A DNA stretch of 64,000 bases from Saprospiraceae bacterium (lineage in GTDB: Bacteria; Bacteroidota; Bacteroidia; Chitinophagales; Saprospiraceae), in contig JAHDGJ010000002.1 of NCBI GenBank assembly GCA_020627705.1, positions 208,579-272,578 on the forward strand, written 5' to 3'. Below are positions 43,060-52,416 of this stretch, one piece after another. Below the pieces are notes generated by a model. The model was not told the origin of the DNA, searched no databases, and saw only the letters and a program-made list of their open reading frames with translations. Numbering within the stretch: position 1 is the stretch's first letter; every line of letters starts with the position of its first letter. The position numbers and the translations under genes are program-made.

Positions 43060-44152
43060 CAATTAGAAATTTTCCATTTTCATAAATCAATTCATCATCG
43101 GCAAAAATCTGCCCTCCATCCTTCATATCAGTGATCATGTCCCAATGAATTGAAGATTTGTTTTTTCCTCCTGTCTGACTGTAAGATTGACCCACGGCCA
43201 TATGTATTGTTCCTCCTATTTTTTCGTCAAACAAAATGTTTTTTGTTGCTTTTTGGATGTTGTAATTAGTTCCGATAGCTACTTCCCCAAAGTAATTTGC
43301 GCCCTCAATTTCCATTACTTTATCAAGGACATCTTTGCCTCTTTCGGCGTCCCAAGAAATGACCTTTCCATCTTTGACATGTAGTGTAATATTGGAAACT
43401 TCACTGCCCATATATATTGCAGGGTAGTTAAAATGCACCGTTCCGTTAACAGAATTTTCTATAGGTCCTGAGAAAACTTCTCCAGACGGCATGTTGCTTT
43501 GACCATCAGAATTAATCCAAATTCGATCTTTTACTGAAAATTGAATATCAGTTCCTTTACAGACATAGCGAATTTTGTCTTTTTGATTTAAGAAATCAAC
43601 AATCACTTGTTGCTTTTCTCTAATCTTCAGCCATTCCTTCTCTGGATTTTCTGAGTAAAGATGACAAGCATTAAAAACAAACTCTTGATATTCTTCCAGG
43701 CTCATATCTGCTTCTTGTGCACTTGCCAGGGTAGGATACTGGCAAAGACTTCTTTTTAATTCTTTGTTGCCAGTTCTTCGGAAATAGGTTTCGTTTAACT
43801 CTTTGTGCGCAAGAGATATTTGCTTTTGTTTTTCTTTGTCCGAATTTTTGGTCGACTTGAGATTGTAAGGGGCTCTAATAACTAGGTAAGCATCAAATGA
43901 TTCTATCGCAAGTTTACTAAATGGAGAGATGTGCGAAAGCTGGTTTTCTTTTGCTTCATCAAGGAAAATTTTAGATTGATCTCGAAAGGAGAAATCAACT
44001 TCAACGTGGCCTCCAACTTTTAAGGCTTCTCGATACACTTCCCTAACTAAGGGTTCGGCGAGTAGCGTTGTTTTGATATATAGTTTTTCGTCTTTTTGTA
44101 ATTCCAAGCAATAATTGACAAGAAGCTTGGCGTATTTTTTAAGTAAATCCAT
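43052..44152 (-). CDS. M29 family aminopeptidase
   Basis: A 366-residue metallo-aminopeptidase of the M29 (AmpS/AmpT/PepS) family. Metal ligands are visible in SGEVF, GEVAIGTN, GTIHMAVG and SIHWDMI. It trims N-terminal residues from peptides in the cytoplasm using two divalent metals. It lies between hflX upstream and the small membrane-protein gene downstream (8-base overlap), as part of a reverse-strand cluster. Confidence 0.92.
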   Translation of the reverse strand: MDLLKKYAKLLVNYCLELQKDEKLYIKTTLLAEPLVREVYREALKVGGHVEVDFSFRDQSKIFLDEAKENQLSHISPFSKLAIESFDAYLVIRAPYNLKSTKNSDKEKQKQISLAHKELNETYFRRTGNKELKRSLCQYPTLASAQEADMSLEEYQEFVFNACHLYSENPEKEWLKIREKQQVIVDFLNQKDKIRYVCKGTDIQFSVKDRIWINSDGQSNMPSGEVFSGPIENSVNGTVHFNYPAIYMGSEVSNITLHVKDGKVISWDAERGKDVLDKVMEIEGANYFGEVAIGTNYNIQKATKNILFDEKIGGTIHMAVGQSYSQTGGKNKSSIHWDMITDMKDGGQIFADDELIYENGKFLIDA

Positions 44153-44185
44153 AAATGTTGATCTTCTGTTTTTGGGTGTTAGGGT

Positions 44186-45400
44186 TTACCAGTATTTCGG
44201 TTTGTAGGGATATCGAGCCTCATATTGTGCTTCAATCATTTTTTTCAAGGTGGCTCTTAGTTCGTCAAAGTTTTCTTTCGATTTGGCAGAAATAAAAAGA
44301 CTGTCTACACCATAGGTGTTTTCCATATTTGATTTCAACTCCGATAGAATATTATCCCCTTCCTCTTTAGAAAGATATTTATCAAAATACCTTTCTCTAT
44401 ACAAATCAACCTTATTAAACACCATTAATGTTGGTTTTTCAATGGCATTTAAATCTGTCAAGGTAGAAATAACAGTTTTGATATGGTCCTCAAATTGAGG
44501 ATGTGCCATGTCCACTACATGCACAATAATATCACTTTCTTTAGCTTCATCTAAAGTAGATTTAAAGCTTTCGACCAAGTGATGGGGGAGCTTTCTTATA
44601 AATCCAACGGTATCAGATAACAAAAAAGGCATGGAGCCCAAGACCATTTTTCGCACCGTAGTATCCAAAGTGGCAAATAATTTATTTTCTGCAAATACTT
44701 CAGCCTTTGCTAAAGAATTCATCAAAGTAGATTTGCCCACATTGGTATAACCAACCAATGCTACACGTATAAGATCGCCTCTGTTTTTTCTTTGTGTTCT
44801 GGCCTGCTGATCTATTTTATCCAGTCTTTTTTTCAACAAACTGATTTTGTCTCGGACAATCCTACGATCGGTTTCTATTTCCATTTCACCGGGACCTCTC
44901 ATACCTATACCCCCACGTTGTCTTTCGAGGTGTGTCCATAAACCTCTTAGTCGAGGCATGAGGTATTGCATTTGCGCCAGTTCAACTTGTGTTTTAGCTT
45001 GAGCGGTTTGAGCTCTGGTGGCAAAAATATCAAGGATGAGTTGGGAGCGATCAATAATTTTAATTTTCGCTTCTTCTTCTAAAATGCTTGTTTGTTTTCC
45101 AGTGAGGTCGTCATCAAAAATAATTAGCGAAATATCTTCGTCTTCCTCAACATACGCAATGATCTCTTCCAATTTACCAGATCCTACAAAGGTCCTAACA
45201 TGTGGATGATCCATTTTTTGAACATATCTTTTCTTGCACACCGCTCCTGCAGTTAGGGCTAAAAATTCGAGTTCGTCTAAATATTCTGTGACTTGTTCCT
45301 CTGTTTGTTCCCTTCGGATAATACCTACAATAATGCAGTATTCCGTTTCTTTTTTAAGTCCGGAATTCTTTTTCTTTCCAATCTCCCAGTTTCCACTCAT
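44186..45400 (-). CDS. hflX: GTPase HflX
   Basis: A 404-residue HflX. It has the N-terminal HflX domain (HVRTFVGSGKLEEI), the glycine-rich linker RQRGGIGMRGPGE, and a G domain with GYTNVGKST (G1), DTVGFIRKLPHHLVESF (G3) and NKVD (G4). HflX binds the 50S subunit, splits stalled ribosomes and works during heat stress. It is 33 bases downstream of M29 aminopeptidase in the transcription direction (the peptidase follows it) and 2 bases after the DUF4292 gene. Confidence 0.96.
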   Translation of the reverse strand: MSGNWEIGKKKNSGLKKETEYCIIVGIIRREQTEEQVTEYLDELEFLALTAGAVCKKRYVQKMDHPHVRTFVGSGKLEEIIAYVEEDEDISLIIFDDDLTGKQTSILEEEAKIKIIDRSQLILDIFATRAQTAQAKTQVELAQMQYLMPRLRGLWTHLERQRGGIGMRGPGEMEIETDRRIVRDKISLLKKRLDKIDQQARTQRKNRGDLIRVALVGYTNVGKSTLMNSLAKAEVFAENKLFATLDTTVRKMVLGSMPFLLSDTVGFIRKLPHHLVESFKSTLDEAKESDIIVHVVDMAHPQFEDHIKTVISTLTDLNAIEKPTLMVFNKVDLYRERYFDKYLSKEEGDNILSELKSNMENTYGVDSLFISAKSKENFDELRATLKKMIEAQYEARYPYKPKYW

Positions 45401-45402
45401 AA

Positions 45403-46179
45403 TTAAAATGGCTTATAAAACTGCAATTTATCATAATGCGGCGGGATAGAAAACTTTAATGACTTTGGGACATCAATTTCTATTTCAGATAAGTTGAAAT
45501 GTGCAGATAATTCTCCAAGTTCCATACTGCTTAAATCAAACTTTCTTCCAAAGGGTACTGCCATGGCGTTGATGGTTTGATAATCAGTATAACGAATCTT
45601 CACTGATTCGTTTTTTTGGTTGTAAAGTTCCACATCCTCAATGTTGAGGTTGAGTTGATTTAATCTTAAAAAACTGAGCATCCCTTCGATTTGAGTCTGA
45701 CACACTATTTGGTTTTCACTATTTCGATATTCAAAGTTGGTAGGATCTAAGGTGGGAAGATTTCCTATGAGGTAGTCTTGCAATTGAGTAAAGCCTATAG
45801 AAGAATTGTATTCGTCCAAAACGGTAGATAGTTTTTCTTGTTCGTACACTTTTTCAAGCCTATACACAATGCTGACCTCTTCGGGTGTAATAAGTACTCT
45901 TGCTACCTCAATACCTAATTTTTTTACGACCATCCATATAGCACTGTCCCTTTTAATACGTAAATATATTTTTACCGAGACATTTTGATCGGGACTTTTT
46001 AACCTTACTTTACCAACAGCAGAAAACCAATCATAATCTATATTATGATTCGAAATGCCTTTCAAAATTTCTTGTTTATTATAAATGGCTGTCCCGTTCT
46101 CCAAACGCTTAGTTCGTTTACAAGAACTAAAAAGAATGGGAATCAAAAAAAGGCTCCATATGATATACTTCAGATTCAA
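45403..46179 (-). CDS. DUF4292 lipoprotein
   Basis: A 258-residue lipoprotein with lipobox FSSC (Cys20). The mature domain resembles DUF4292, a LolB/LolA-like fold in Bacteroidota that probably handles lipoproteins or lipids in the envelope; an NVSVKIYLRIKRDSAIWM strand pair and FDLSSMELGELSAHFNLSEIEID-type strands are typical. The start is TTG overlapping the upstream TGA by 4 bases (TTGA), so it is coupled to the TPR gene. That pairing is common in Bacteroidota. Confidence 0.84.
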   Translation of the reverse strand: MNLKYIIWSLFLIPILFSSCKRTKRLENGTAIYNKQEILKGISNHNIDYDWFSAVGKVRLKSPDQNVSVKIYLRIKRDSAIWMVVKKLGIEVARVLITPEEVSIVYRLEKVYEQEKLSTVLDEYNSSIGFTQLQDYLIGNLPTLDPTNFEYRNSENQIVCQTQIEGMLSFLRLNQLNLNIEDVELYNQKNESVKIRYTDYQTINAMAVPFGRKFDLSSMELGELSAHFNLSEIEIDVPKSLKFSIPPHYDKLQFYKPF

Positions 46180-47459
46180 TTAATCGTTTTTGATAATTGA
46201 TCAATGAGCTGTAGAATCTCTTTGTTTTTTCCTGCGATAAGACGTGCTTCATCTAGATATTCTTTTGCTTCGGCGGGTTCATTTAAATTAATGAGCGCTT
46301 TGGCATGCATGACATAACTAATGGCTTGATTTGGAAATAAATCCATTGCCTCGTATGACTTGTCTTTGAGTAAAGCATATTTGTTTTCTTCATCCAAAAC
46401 AAAAAGCAATTGTTCCCAAACCGAAAACACATTATCGTTTAGTTTCAGTGTTTTTAGATAATATTCTATTGCCTTTTCGTTTTGTGCCGTGCGACTAAAA
46501 AAATCTGCAGTTAAGGCAAATCCTTTTGGGTCTTTTGGGTGCGTATTGCGCACAGATTCTAAAGTGTTTTTCAGGGCTTTGGTAAATGTGCTATCTGACT
46601 TTGGTGTTGCTTTTTCAATAAATGGAATCAACTCCTTAATTTTTGCATCAAGGGGCACCTCAGGATTATTGACAATAGGATCTAAGGAAAGAAGGTAACT
46701 ACTTGCGTTGTTTTTTCCATTCAATTTCGCAGCCATCACCATATTGGCTTTGGCATTGTCCGGATCAATACTTAAGATTTCTTTGTAAATATTGTGTGCT
46801 TTATCTTTTTGCTTAGTTTGATCATAGAATTTGGCAAGATTGGTCAAATAGCGCACACTTTTAGGCTGGCTTGCTACAAGAGCAAGTAATTCTTTCTCGG
46901 CCAATTCGACATCACCATTATATTGATGAATTTTATATTTCCTTTTGGAGGTATATTCTGAGATGCCGTCTAATTTTTCTAAGCTATTTAATACTTCGAG
47001 CGCTTTTTTAGGGTTGTTATTTTCAAAATATGCGAAAGCCAAATCGCTATAGATGGCTCGATTGGATGCGTTTAAGTTCATTCTTTGATCAAGAAAAACG
47101 ATAGCATTTTTATAGTCCTTGATTTCTAAACAAGCATCACTGAGAAAGCTTAAATAACTTAAATCATTTGGATTTTTATCTAATGCCTTATTGCCAAAAC
47201 GAATACTCTCTTCATATTTTTTTTGTTCGAATTTAATCTTTGCAACCTCAAAAGCTGCCGCATGATGGCTGTTGTCCTTTTTTAAGATTTCTTCAAACAA
47301 AAGCGCGGCCTTGGACAGTTCGCCTTTATATTTTTGTGCTGCTGCATCTATAAATTCGCTGTGCAGGGCCAGCTCATCCTCCGTATACGTTGTGGTTACT
47401 TGCCCATGGCAAGCTACGCTCAAAAGAGTCACAACTAAACTCAAAATGAAGTCTTTCAT
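46176..47459 (-). CDS. TPR-repeat exported protein
   Basis: A 427-residue periplasmic protein with a signal peptide (MKDFILSLVVTLLSVACHG) followed by about nine tetratricopeptide repeats, for example AKIKFEQKKYEESIRFGNKAL and NMVMAAKLNGK. The Cys18 is in VACH, not a good lipobox. I use ATG 47459; further starts at 47465 and 47486 are possible. It precedes DUF4292 (4-base overlap). A role in envelope assembly or transport is inferred from the pair. Confidence 0.84.
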   Translation of the reverse strand: MKDFILSLVVTLLSVACHGQVTTTYTEDELALHSEFIDAAAQKYKGELSKAALLFEEILKKDNSHHAAAFEVAKIKFEQKKYEESIRFGNKALDKNPNDLSYLSFLSDACLEIKDYKNAIVFLDQRMNLNASNRAIYSDLAFAYFENNNPKKALEVLNSLEKLDGISEYTSKRKYKIHQYNGDVELAEKELLALVASQPKSVRYLTNLAKFYDQTKQKDKAHNIYKEILSIDPDNAKANMVMAAKLNGKNNASSYLLSLDPIVNNPEVPLDAKIKELIPFIEKATPKSDSTFTKALKNTLESVRNTHPKDPKGFALTADFFSRTAQNEKAIEYYLKTLKLNDNVFSVWEQLLFVLDEENKYALLKDKSYEAMDLFPNQAISYVMHAKALINLNEPAEAKEYLDEARLIAGKNKEILQLIDQLSKTIN

Positions 47460-47522
47460 ATGCATATAAGACGAAGGTAAATACAATTTGTCAACGAATA
47501 AATAGGGAAATAGATTTCATTC

Positions 47523-47650
47523 TACATTATTAGGGATCATTCCACTTCTATCTCATCAGGATCGCCGCTTCACAGCACTTGCTCAAACAGCACATCGACT
47601 TATGGACGCACTGTTTCGATTTAATCTCCATAAATCGTTTTTTTCGAGCT
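47523..47650. other. Compositionally distinct intergenic segment, possible remnant of inserted DNA
   Basis: This stretch of about 128 bases has roughly 46% G+C over 47530-47640 (counted by hand), above its surroundings, and borders the abrupt end of the lipoprotein gene on the left side. No open frame or inverted repeat of convincing length is seen. It could be a remnant of an inserted element; this is a weak inference. Confidence 0.25.
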
Positions 47651-48049
47651 CTACACCGAAACAAAATATCCGCAAGCAATTTCCCCTTCATTCGGTCTTG
47701 ACGAATGGCCTTCAAATGACCAAGGAGTCCCTTCCCAAAATGGTATAATTCGATGAACTAAGGAAGTGGTGAATAATTTTCCCAATGAATCCGTTTGCAG
47801 ATTTGAATCCTTTAGATTTCGCCGTAAGGCTTGTATAGAATTTTTCACCTGTTGGTATTCCATTTCTTTATCCATCGATAATTTCCACGTTTGTAAAGTG
47901 GTGTCAATCGTTGGTGATTTTTCTACAGCGTAATTTGGATAGTCCTTCATGATTTGTAGTTCAATATTTTTTTGATGCTTTTCATGTGGGCCACAGCTGA
48001 GCAGTATAATAACACAAAAAAGTTTGTAAGAGAGTTTGTCCAAATGCAT
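47651..48049 (-). pseudogene. Truncated lipoprotein resembling a cysteine-peptidase-like family
   Basis: A 132-residue frame starting with a signal peptide and lipobox (LLSC, Cys19). It contains the segment FWEGTPWSFEGHSSRPNEGEIACGYFVS, which matches my recollection of a Bacteroidota family in which the Cys of ACGYFVS is followed by about 150 further residues with a His. Here the frame stops three codons after that Cys. The other two frames downstream give no clear continuation, only short peptides. It is probably broken by an insertion or deletion, but a short natural protein cannot be excluded. Confidence 0.5.
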
Positions 48050-48237
48050 AAATTAATTGTAGTCCTTCTATAACGATGTTTTGGCCACAAGATTTTTGAT
48101 AACATAAAAGCACTGAGTGTCAAGAAGCAAATCAAGCATTTGTTCAATAATTTTTAACTGTTCCGACACAGTTCTTAACACGGCTTTAAAATTATATTCT
48201 ACAGAAGCTTTTTAATTTAACATCTCAATCCAGGACT

Positions 48238-48909
48238 ATGAAAACTTCAACTATCTCTCTGCTTTTTTTGGCCTTTGTATCAATCTCCTGCAACGATGAT
48301 GTGGACATTGATAATACTATGGATCAAGAACCGTTGACAAATACTTTAACAGTTTCAATTGATCAAAATGAAGCCCTCAATTTTGAATTTGATGAATGCA
48401 ATTTTGATTTGTTTGGTGATCAACGACCTTTGGGAAGTTCGGGGTCTATAGGCATAAACGCAGAACAATGGAATACTAAAACACTACATACGCAGCTGAA
48501 TGCTAGCAACAATTCGATAGGGATTAAAACAATTTTTCTCGAACAACAGACCGCTTCATCAGATCAAGAGATTGCGTTTGAAGAAATAAAATCTATTTTA
48601 CAGTCAGATTTAAATGATAAAACCAATCCCAGATTTGCTTTTGAAGTGGCCTTGTTTTATGAAGAAAAGAACTATGTAAGTACGCAGAGAAACCCAATGT
48701 TTATTGGCTCCAACAATGCCTTTAACTATTACGATTTCAACTTTGACATTTCCGCTAATTCAGGCTATGATTCTGAATGTAATGACGAAGAGCTTATTCA
48801 GTTATCAGGGAGTTTTGGTGGCTGGCTCATTAATATTTCAAATGGGGAAGCTTCAGATTCTATATTTATTAATGAGTCCACCTTCGACATTCTGTTGATA
48901 TCATCATAG
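48238..48909 (+). CDS. Hypothetical lipoprotein, 223 residues
   Basis: A lipoprotein with signal peptide and lipobox ISC (Cys18), a linker rich in Asp (DDVDIDNTMDQ), and a beta-strand-rich body with acidic patches and a closing FDILLIS strand. No family is recognised. It stands alone after a region of about 190 bases with no genes. Confidence 0.65.
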   Translation: MKTSTISLLFLAFVSISCNDDVDIDNTMDQEPLTNTLTVSIDQNEALNFEFDECNFDLFGDQRPLGSSGSIGINAEQWNTKTLHTQLNASNNSIGIKTIFLEQQTASSDQEIAFEEIKSILQSDLNDKTNPRFAFEVALFYEEKNYVSTQRNPMFIGSNNAFNYYDFNFDISANSGYDSECNDEELIQLSGSFGGWLINISNGEASDSIFINESTFDILLISS

Positions 48910-49011
48910 AATTTGAGTTAAAGAATAATCCACCGGGTTAAAGTTTGCTTGGCTTTTCAACTTAAATGATTCTTTCTGGTTTCTATAACGAGCAAACATA
49001 GATTTTGTACG

Positions 49012-49386
49012 ATGGCTTTAACATTGACTTATATAGCTAATATCATTGTAGCAGGTTGGATAAGCATTACGTGTCTGTTTTACCCGAGAGCTGCTCAATA
49101 TTCTATTTTCACTGATGCGTTCCATTACTCTGAGTCATTTCGACTCATAGGAGCATTATGGTTTGGAATTTTTGCTTTGTCGGTTGTAGGGCTTTTTTTA
49201 CCTAAAGAAATGAGTCTTATTTTGGTCTTTCAATTTATTTACAAATCGACTTGGTTGTTGCTTGCAGCGCTCCCAGCGATTTTAAACGGAAACATTTATC
49301 CAAAATCAATGGCGGGATTTTTTCTAGTATGGGTCATGTTTTTGCCATGGGTGATTCCTTGGAAAGAAGTTTTTAATTTCACCTAA
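49012..49386 (+). CDS. Hypothetical four-helix membrane protein
   Basis: A 124-residue inner-membrane protein with four predicted helices (about residues 4-22, 44-62, 66-87 and 99-117). It has an FYPR motif at the first loop and an aromatic-rich end. I do not recognise the family. It converges with the metallophosphoesterase gene. Confidence 0.7.
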   Translation: MALTLTYIANIIVAGWISITCLFYPRAAQYSIFTDAFHYSESFRLIGALWFGIFALSVVGLFLPKEMSLILVFQFIYKSTWLLLAALPAILNGNIYPKSMAGFFLVWVMFLPWVIPWKEVFNFT

Positions 49387-49428
49387 TCAATTTTTTTACA
49401 ATTTCCATCCAAAGCAATATTTGGGGCT

Positions 49429-50274
49429 TTACGTTTTTTGCTCAAGTTCAAATACGGTGATTTCAGGCCTGACATTAAATCTTATTTGCCGCAAATGACC
49501 TAGGGCTCTATTTATATACAATGTTCTTCCTGTAGCTAAATCAATTTCACCTTGCGAGTATTTTTTGTTTTTAACTGGCAACATTGGTGGGTTAAGAAAT
49601 GGTGGTTTGCATTGTCCTCCATGCGTATGGCCAGATAAGATCCATCCTTCGTAGTGCTCCCAAATAGGAAGATCGCAGACATCTGGATTATGACAAAGCA
49701 CTATGTTTGATTTTTCATTGTTTACGCTTTTTAGGATGGGCATAGGATTAAAATTTAATCCCCAATAATCATCCAATCCGATGAAGTGGAGTCCTTCAAT
49801 ATTTATGCTTTGATTGGACAGAATTTGAACTCCAGCATTTTCAAGAATTCCGGTAACTCTATTGGCCACTTTTTGGTTAGACCAATTAAAACCGTAATCA
49901 TGATTTCCTAAAACTCCAAGTGTAGCATATTTTCCTTTGACTAAGTTTTTAGCGACTAACTCAAGCTGATCAAATTGGAGTTTGTTTTCGTATGTTATGT
50001 AATCGCCTGTATAGACTACGAAATCCGGATTAAATTTTTGAGCTTTTTTAAATGAATCGATTATAAAAGAAAAATCAAATTTGTTGCCTACATGAATATC
50101 ACTTATTTGCATTATGGTTTTTCCAATATTATGCTTTGGAAGATTTTTAAGGGACATTTTTTTTGATACGAACTCTAACCAAAAAGGTTCTATTTGCCAA
50201 GCATAGAGGCCACTGAACATTCCAGCGGTAAGTAAGCCAGTAAAAGATCTTTTGATAAATTTTCTTCGTTTCAT
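49429..50274 (-). CDS. Metallophosphoesterase with Tat-like signal
   Basis: A 281-residue calcineurin-like phosphoesterase of the YaeI/YkuE type. Metal motifs are visible: ISDIHVG, YTGDYI, GNHDYG, CHNPDV and SGHTHGGQ. The N-terminus KRRKFIKRSFTGLL carries a twin-arginine-like signal (RRKFIK), so the folded, metal-loaded enzyme may cross the inner membrane by Tat. Related enzymes hydrolyse UDP-diacylglucosamine or cyclic nucleotides; the substrate here is open. The gene is monocistronic. Confidence 0.88.
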   Translation of the reverse strand: MKRRKFIKRSFTGLLTAGMFSGLYAWQIEPFWLEFVSKKMSLKNLPKHNIGKTIMQISDIHVGNKFDFSFIIDSFKKAQKFNPDFVVYTGDYITYENKLQFDQLELVAKNLVKGKYATLGVLGNHDYGFNWSNQKVANRVTGILENAGVQILSNQSINIEGLHFIGLDDYWGLNFNPMPILKSVNNEKSNIVLCHNPDVCDLPIWEHYEGWILSGHTHGGQCKPPFLNPPMLPVKNKKYSQGEIDLATGRTLYINRALGHLRQIRFNVRPEITVFELEQKT

Positions 50275-50362
50275 TTGCGCTGAATGGTACTACTACTAAC
50301 GCATTTTGCATTAATAAATTTTAAGCACACAAAACACTGCGCAGCTAACATGGCTATACCAA

Positions 50363-51811
50363 TTATTCTATCACTGTAATCTTCAAGGTATTGGTCCGGA
50401 AACGTTTATGAATGGGCATCGAGGCAGTGTTCAATACCACGTCACCTTTTTTTACGTGTTTCTTTTGTTTAAGAATGGAGCAAAGGTCTTCAATCGTTTC
50501 ATCAGTAGTAGTAAACTTATCGTAATGATAGCATCTTACTCCCCATACCAAGTTTAGTGTTCCCCGTATTTGTTCGACAGTAGAAAAAATATACACAGGA
50601 GTATCTACACGATAACTAGAAATTTTAAACGCTGTATAACCACTGACTGTGAGCCCGATAATGGCTTTTGCGTCTACTTTTTGCGCCACTCGTGCAGCTG
50701 TAAAACACATGGTATCCGAATAAAATGTATCAGACTCCGGATCCGGGCGTAACCTTTTTTCGGATACACTATAGATGCTTTCGGCTTGTTCAATAATTTT
50801 ATTCATTGCTTCTACCACCTTGACAGGGTGCTTCCCCACAGCAGTTTCTCCACTCAACATCACGGCATCCGTACCATCTAAGACTGCATTAGCTACGTCC
50901 GTAATTTCAGCTCTTGAGGGCGAAGGATTTTCCATCATGCTCTCCATCATTTGTGTGGCTACAATGACAGGTTTGCTGCTTTGAATACATTTTCTAATAA
51001 TTTCTTTTTGTACCAAAGGAAGTTTTTCCATAGGGTACTCCACACCCAAATCACCTCGTGCAATCATAATGGCGTCAGAAGCGTTTATTATGCTTTTGAT
51101 TTTCTTTACCGCTTGTGGTTTTTCAATCTTAGCAATGATCTTGGCCAAATGGTTTTTTGCAGAAATATGTCTTCGTAAAAGATTGACGTCTTTGGCAGAT
51201 TGTACGAAAGACAAGGCAATCCAATTGACGGGTTGTGTTAAAATAAACTCGAGATCTTTTTGATCCTTAGGGGTAATAGCAGGATTGGATATCTTAGTAT
51301 CTGGTAAATTGACTCCCTTGTTTGAAGACAATCTTCCGCCAAAAACCGTCTTTAGTTTTACCTGATCTTTTAGATTAGTGCTAACTACTTCAAAAACGAG
51401 TTTACCATCGTCAACCAGAACCTTTTCACCGACTTTTACATCTTTAGGAAAGTCTTGATAACTCATGTAAGCCTTGGTTTTGGTGCCGATACATTCTTTG
51501 TTTACAAAAGTGATCACATCACCTTTTTTTAACACGACACCATCACCTTTGATTTTTCCTACCCTCAATTTTGGGCCTTGTAAATCTGCCAAAATGCCAA
51601 CAGAAGTATCGAATTTGGCATTAATTTCTCGTACCATATCGATCACTTTTTTGTGATCACTGTGCGAACCGTGAGAAAAATTGAGTCTTACTACATCAAT
51701 TCCAGCTTTGATTAGTCCTTGGATAGTTTTTTTATTTCTACTGCTCGGACCAATTGTGGCTACAATTTTAGTCTTTTGGTGGTTTTGAATACCGTGTTTA
51801 TTAGTTGCCAT
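50363..51811 (-). CDS. pyk: Pyruvate kinase
   Basis: A 482-residue pyruvate kinase. Landmarks are the N-terminal IVATIGPSSRNKKTI, the catalytic region IAKIEKPQ, GDLGVEYPMEKLP, and DAVMLSGETAVGK with the ATP/Mg signature. The C-terminal domain shows the allosteric fold. It makes ATP and pyruvate from PEP. It diverges from acpP. Two direct repeats CGAATCGG (51821, 51882) lie in the leader. Confidence 0.97.
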   Translation of the reverse strand: MATNKHGIQNHQKTKIVATIGPSSRNKKTIQGLIKAGIDVVRLNFSHGSHSDHKKVIDMVREINAKFDTSVGILADLQGPKLRVGKIKGDGVVLKKGDVITFVNKECIGTKTKAYMSYQDFPKDVKVGEKVLVDDGKLVFEVVSTNLKDQVKLKTVFGGRLSSNKGVNLPDTKISNPAITPKDQKDLEFILTQPVNWIALSFVQSAKDVNLLRRHISAKNHLAKIIAKIEKPQAVKKIKSIINASDAIMIARGDLGVEYPMEKLPLVQKEIIRKCIQSSKPVIVATQMMESMMENPSPSRAEITDVANAVLDGTDAVMLSGETAVGKHPVKVVEAMNKIIEQAESIYSVSEKRLRPDPESDTFYSDTMCFTAARVAQKVDAKAIIGLTVSGYTAFKISSYRVDTPVYIFSTVEQIRGTLNLVWGVRCYHYDKFTTTDETIEDLCSILKQKKHVKKGDVVLNTASMPIHKRFRTNTLKITVIE

Positions 51812-52006
51812 AATCTTTTGCGAATCGGCTAAATTAATAGTTTAATGCGTAGAACTAGATTAAGAGAGGGTTAATTTTGCTCGAATCGGAACTAAATGCA
51901 AGTTTTTTTAGGTTTAGGAACTGGTTAAGTCAGTGATTTTTGGCTTATTTTTTTACTACCGCCTGACAAGGCTTTTTTTTATTTCTAAAAACCGAATTGA
52001 TAAAAC

Positions 52007-52037
52007 TTGGTTTTCAGCGTAGATATGGGTTACTTTG
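52007..52037 (+). promoter_or_regulatory. Candidate promoter for acpP
   Basis: TTG (52007-52009) is 21 bases before TACTTTG (52031-52037), which is one base shorter than TAnnTTTG. It would start the transcript about 18 bases before the acpP ATG. Confidence 0.45.
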
Positions 52038-52061
52038 CAGGCATTACTTAAAACAATTATT

Positions 52062-52298
52062 ATGTCTGAAATAGCAGATAAAGTAAAACAAATCATCGTC
52101 GACAAATTAGGAGTAGACGAAGGAGAAGTTACTCACGAAGCGAGTTTCACAAACGATTTAGGAGCAGATTCTTTGGATACTGTTGAATTGATTATGGAGT
52201 TCGAAAAAGAGTTTGATCTTTCAATTCCTGATGAACAAGCAGAGACGATTCAAACTGTTGGTCAAGCCATTACATATTTGGAAGGCCAAAAAGCTTGA
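52062..52298 (+). CDS. acpP: Acyl carrier protein
   Basis: A 78-residue acyl carrier protein. The phosphopantetheine site is Ser37 in [10 protein letters not shown]. It carries growing fatty acids in the cytoplasm. The ATG at 52062 is the normal start ([10 protein letters not shown]); a TTG-initiated extension upstream is unlikely. It heads the acpP-fabF-rnc order that is conserved in many bacteria; a terminator between acpP and fabF may set their ratio. Confidence 0.97.
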   Translation: MSEIADKVKQIIVDKLGVDEGEVTHEASFTNDLGADSLDTVELIMEFEKEFDLSIPDEQAETIQTVGQAITYLEGQKA

Positions 52299-52320
52299 TC
52301 TTAAAAACGATATAAGCTAC

Positions 52321-52365
52321 AATCCACGTTCATTGATTTGTTCGTGGATTTTTTTTTGTTTTTTT
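52321..52365 (+). terminator. Intrinsic terminator between acpP and fabF
   Basis: An 8-bp stem AATCCACG (52321-52328) with CGTGGATT (52343-52350), 14-base loop, followed by a long T-rich run. It may only partly stop transcription into fabF, giving more acpP mRNA. Confidence 0.78.
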
Positions 52366-52416
52366 AAGTTTCGATGAAAGCTTATTTTTCGATAATTTGA
52401 GTGTAATTTGACCATC

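Noticed and set aside
47947..48147. 66-codon reverse-strand frame overlapping the truncated lipoprotein gene
   Set aside because: It overlaps the signal-peptide region in another frame and has no independent support.
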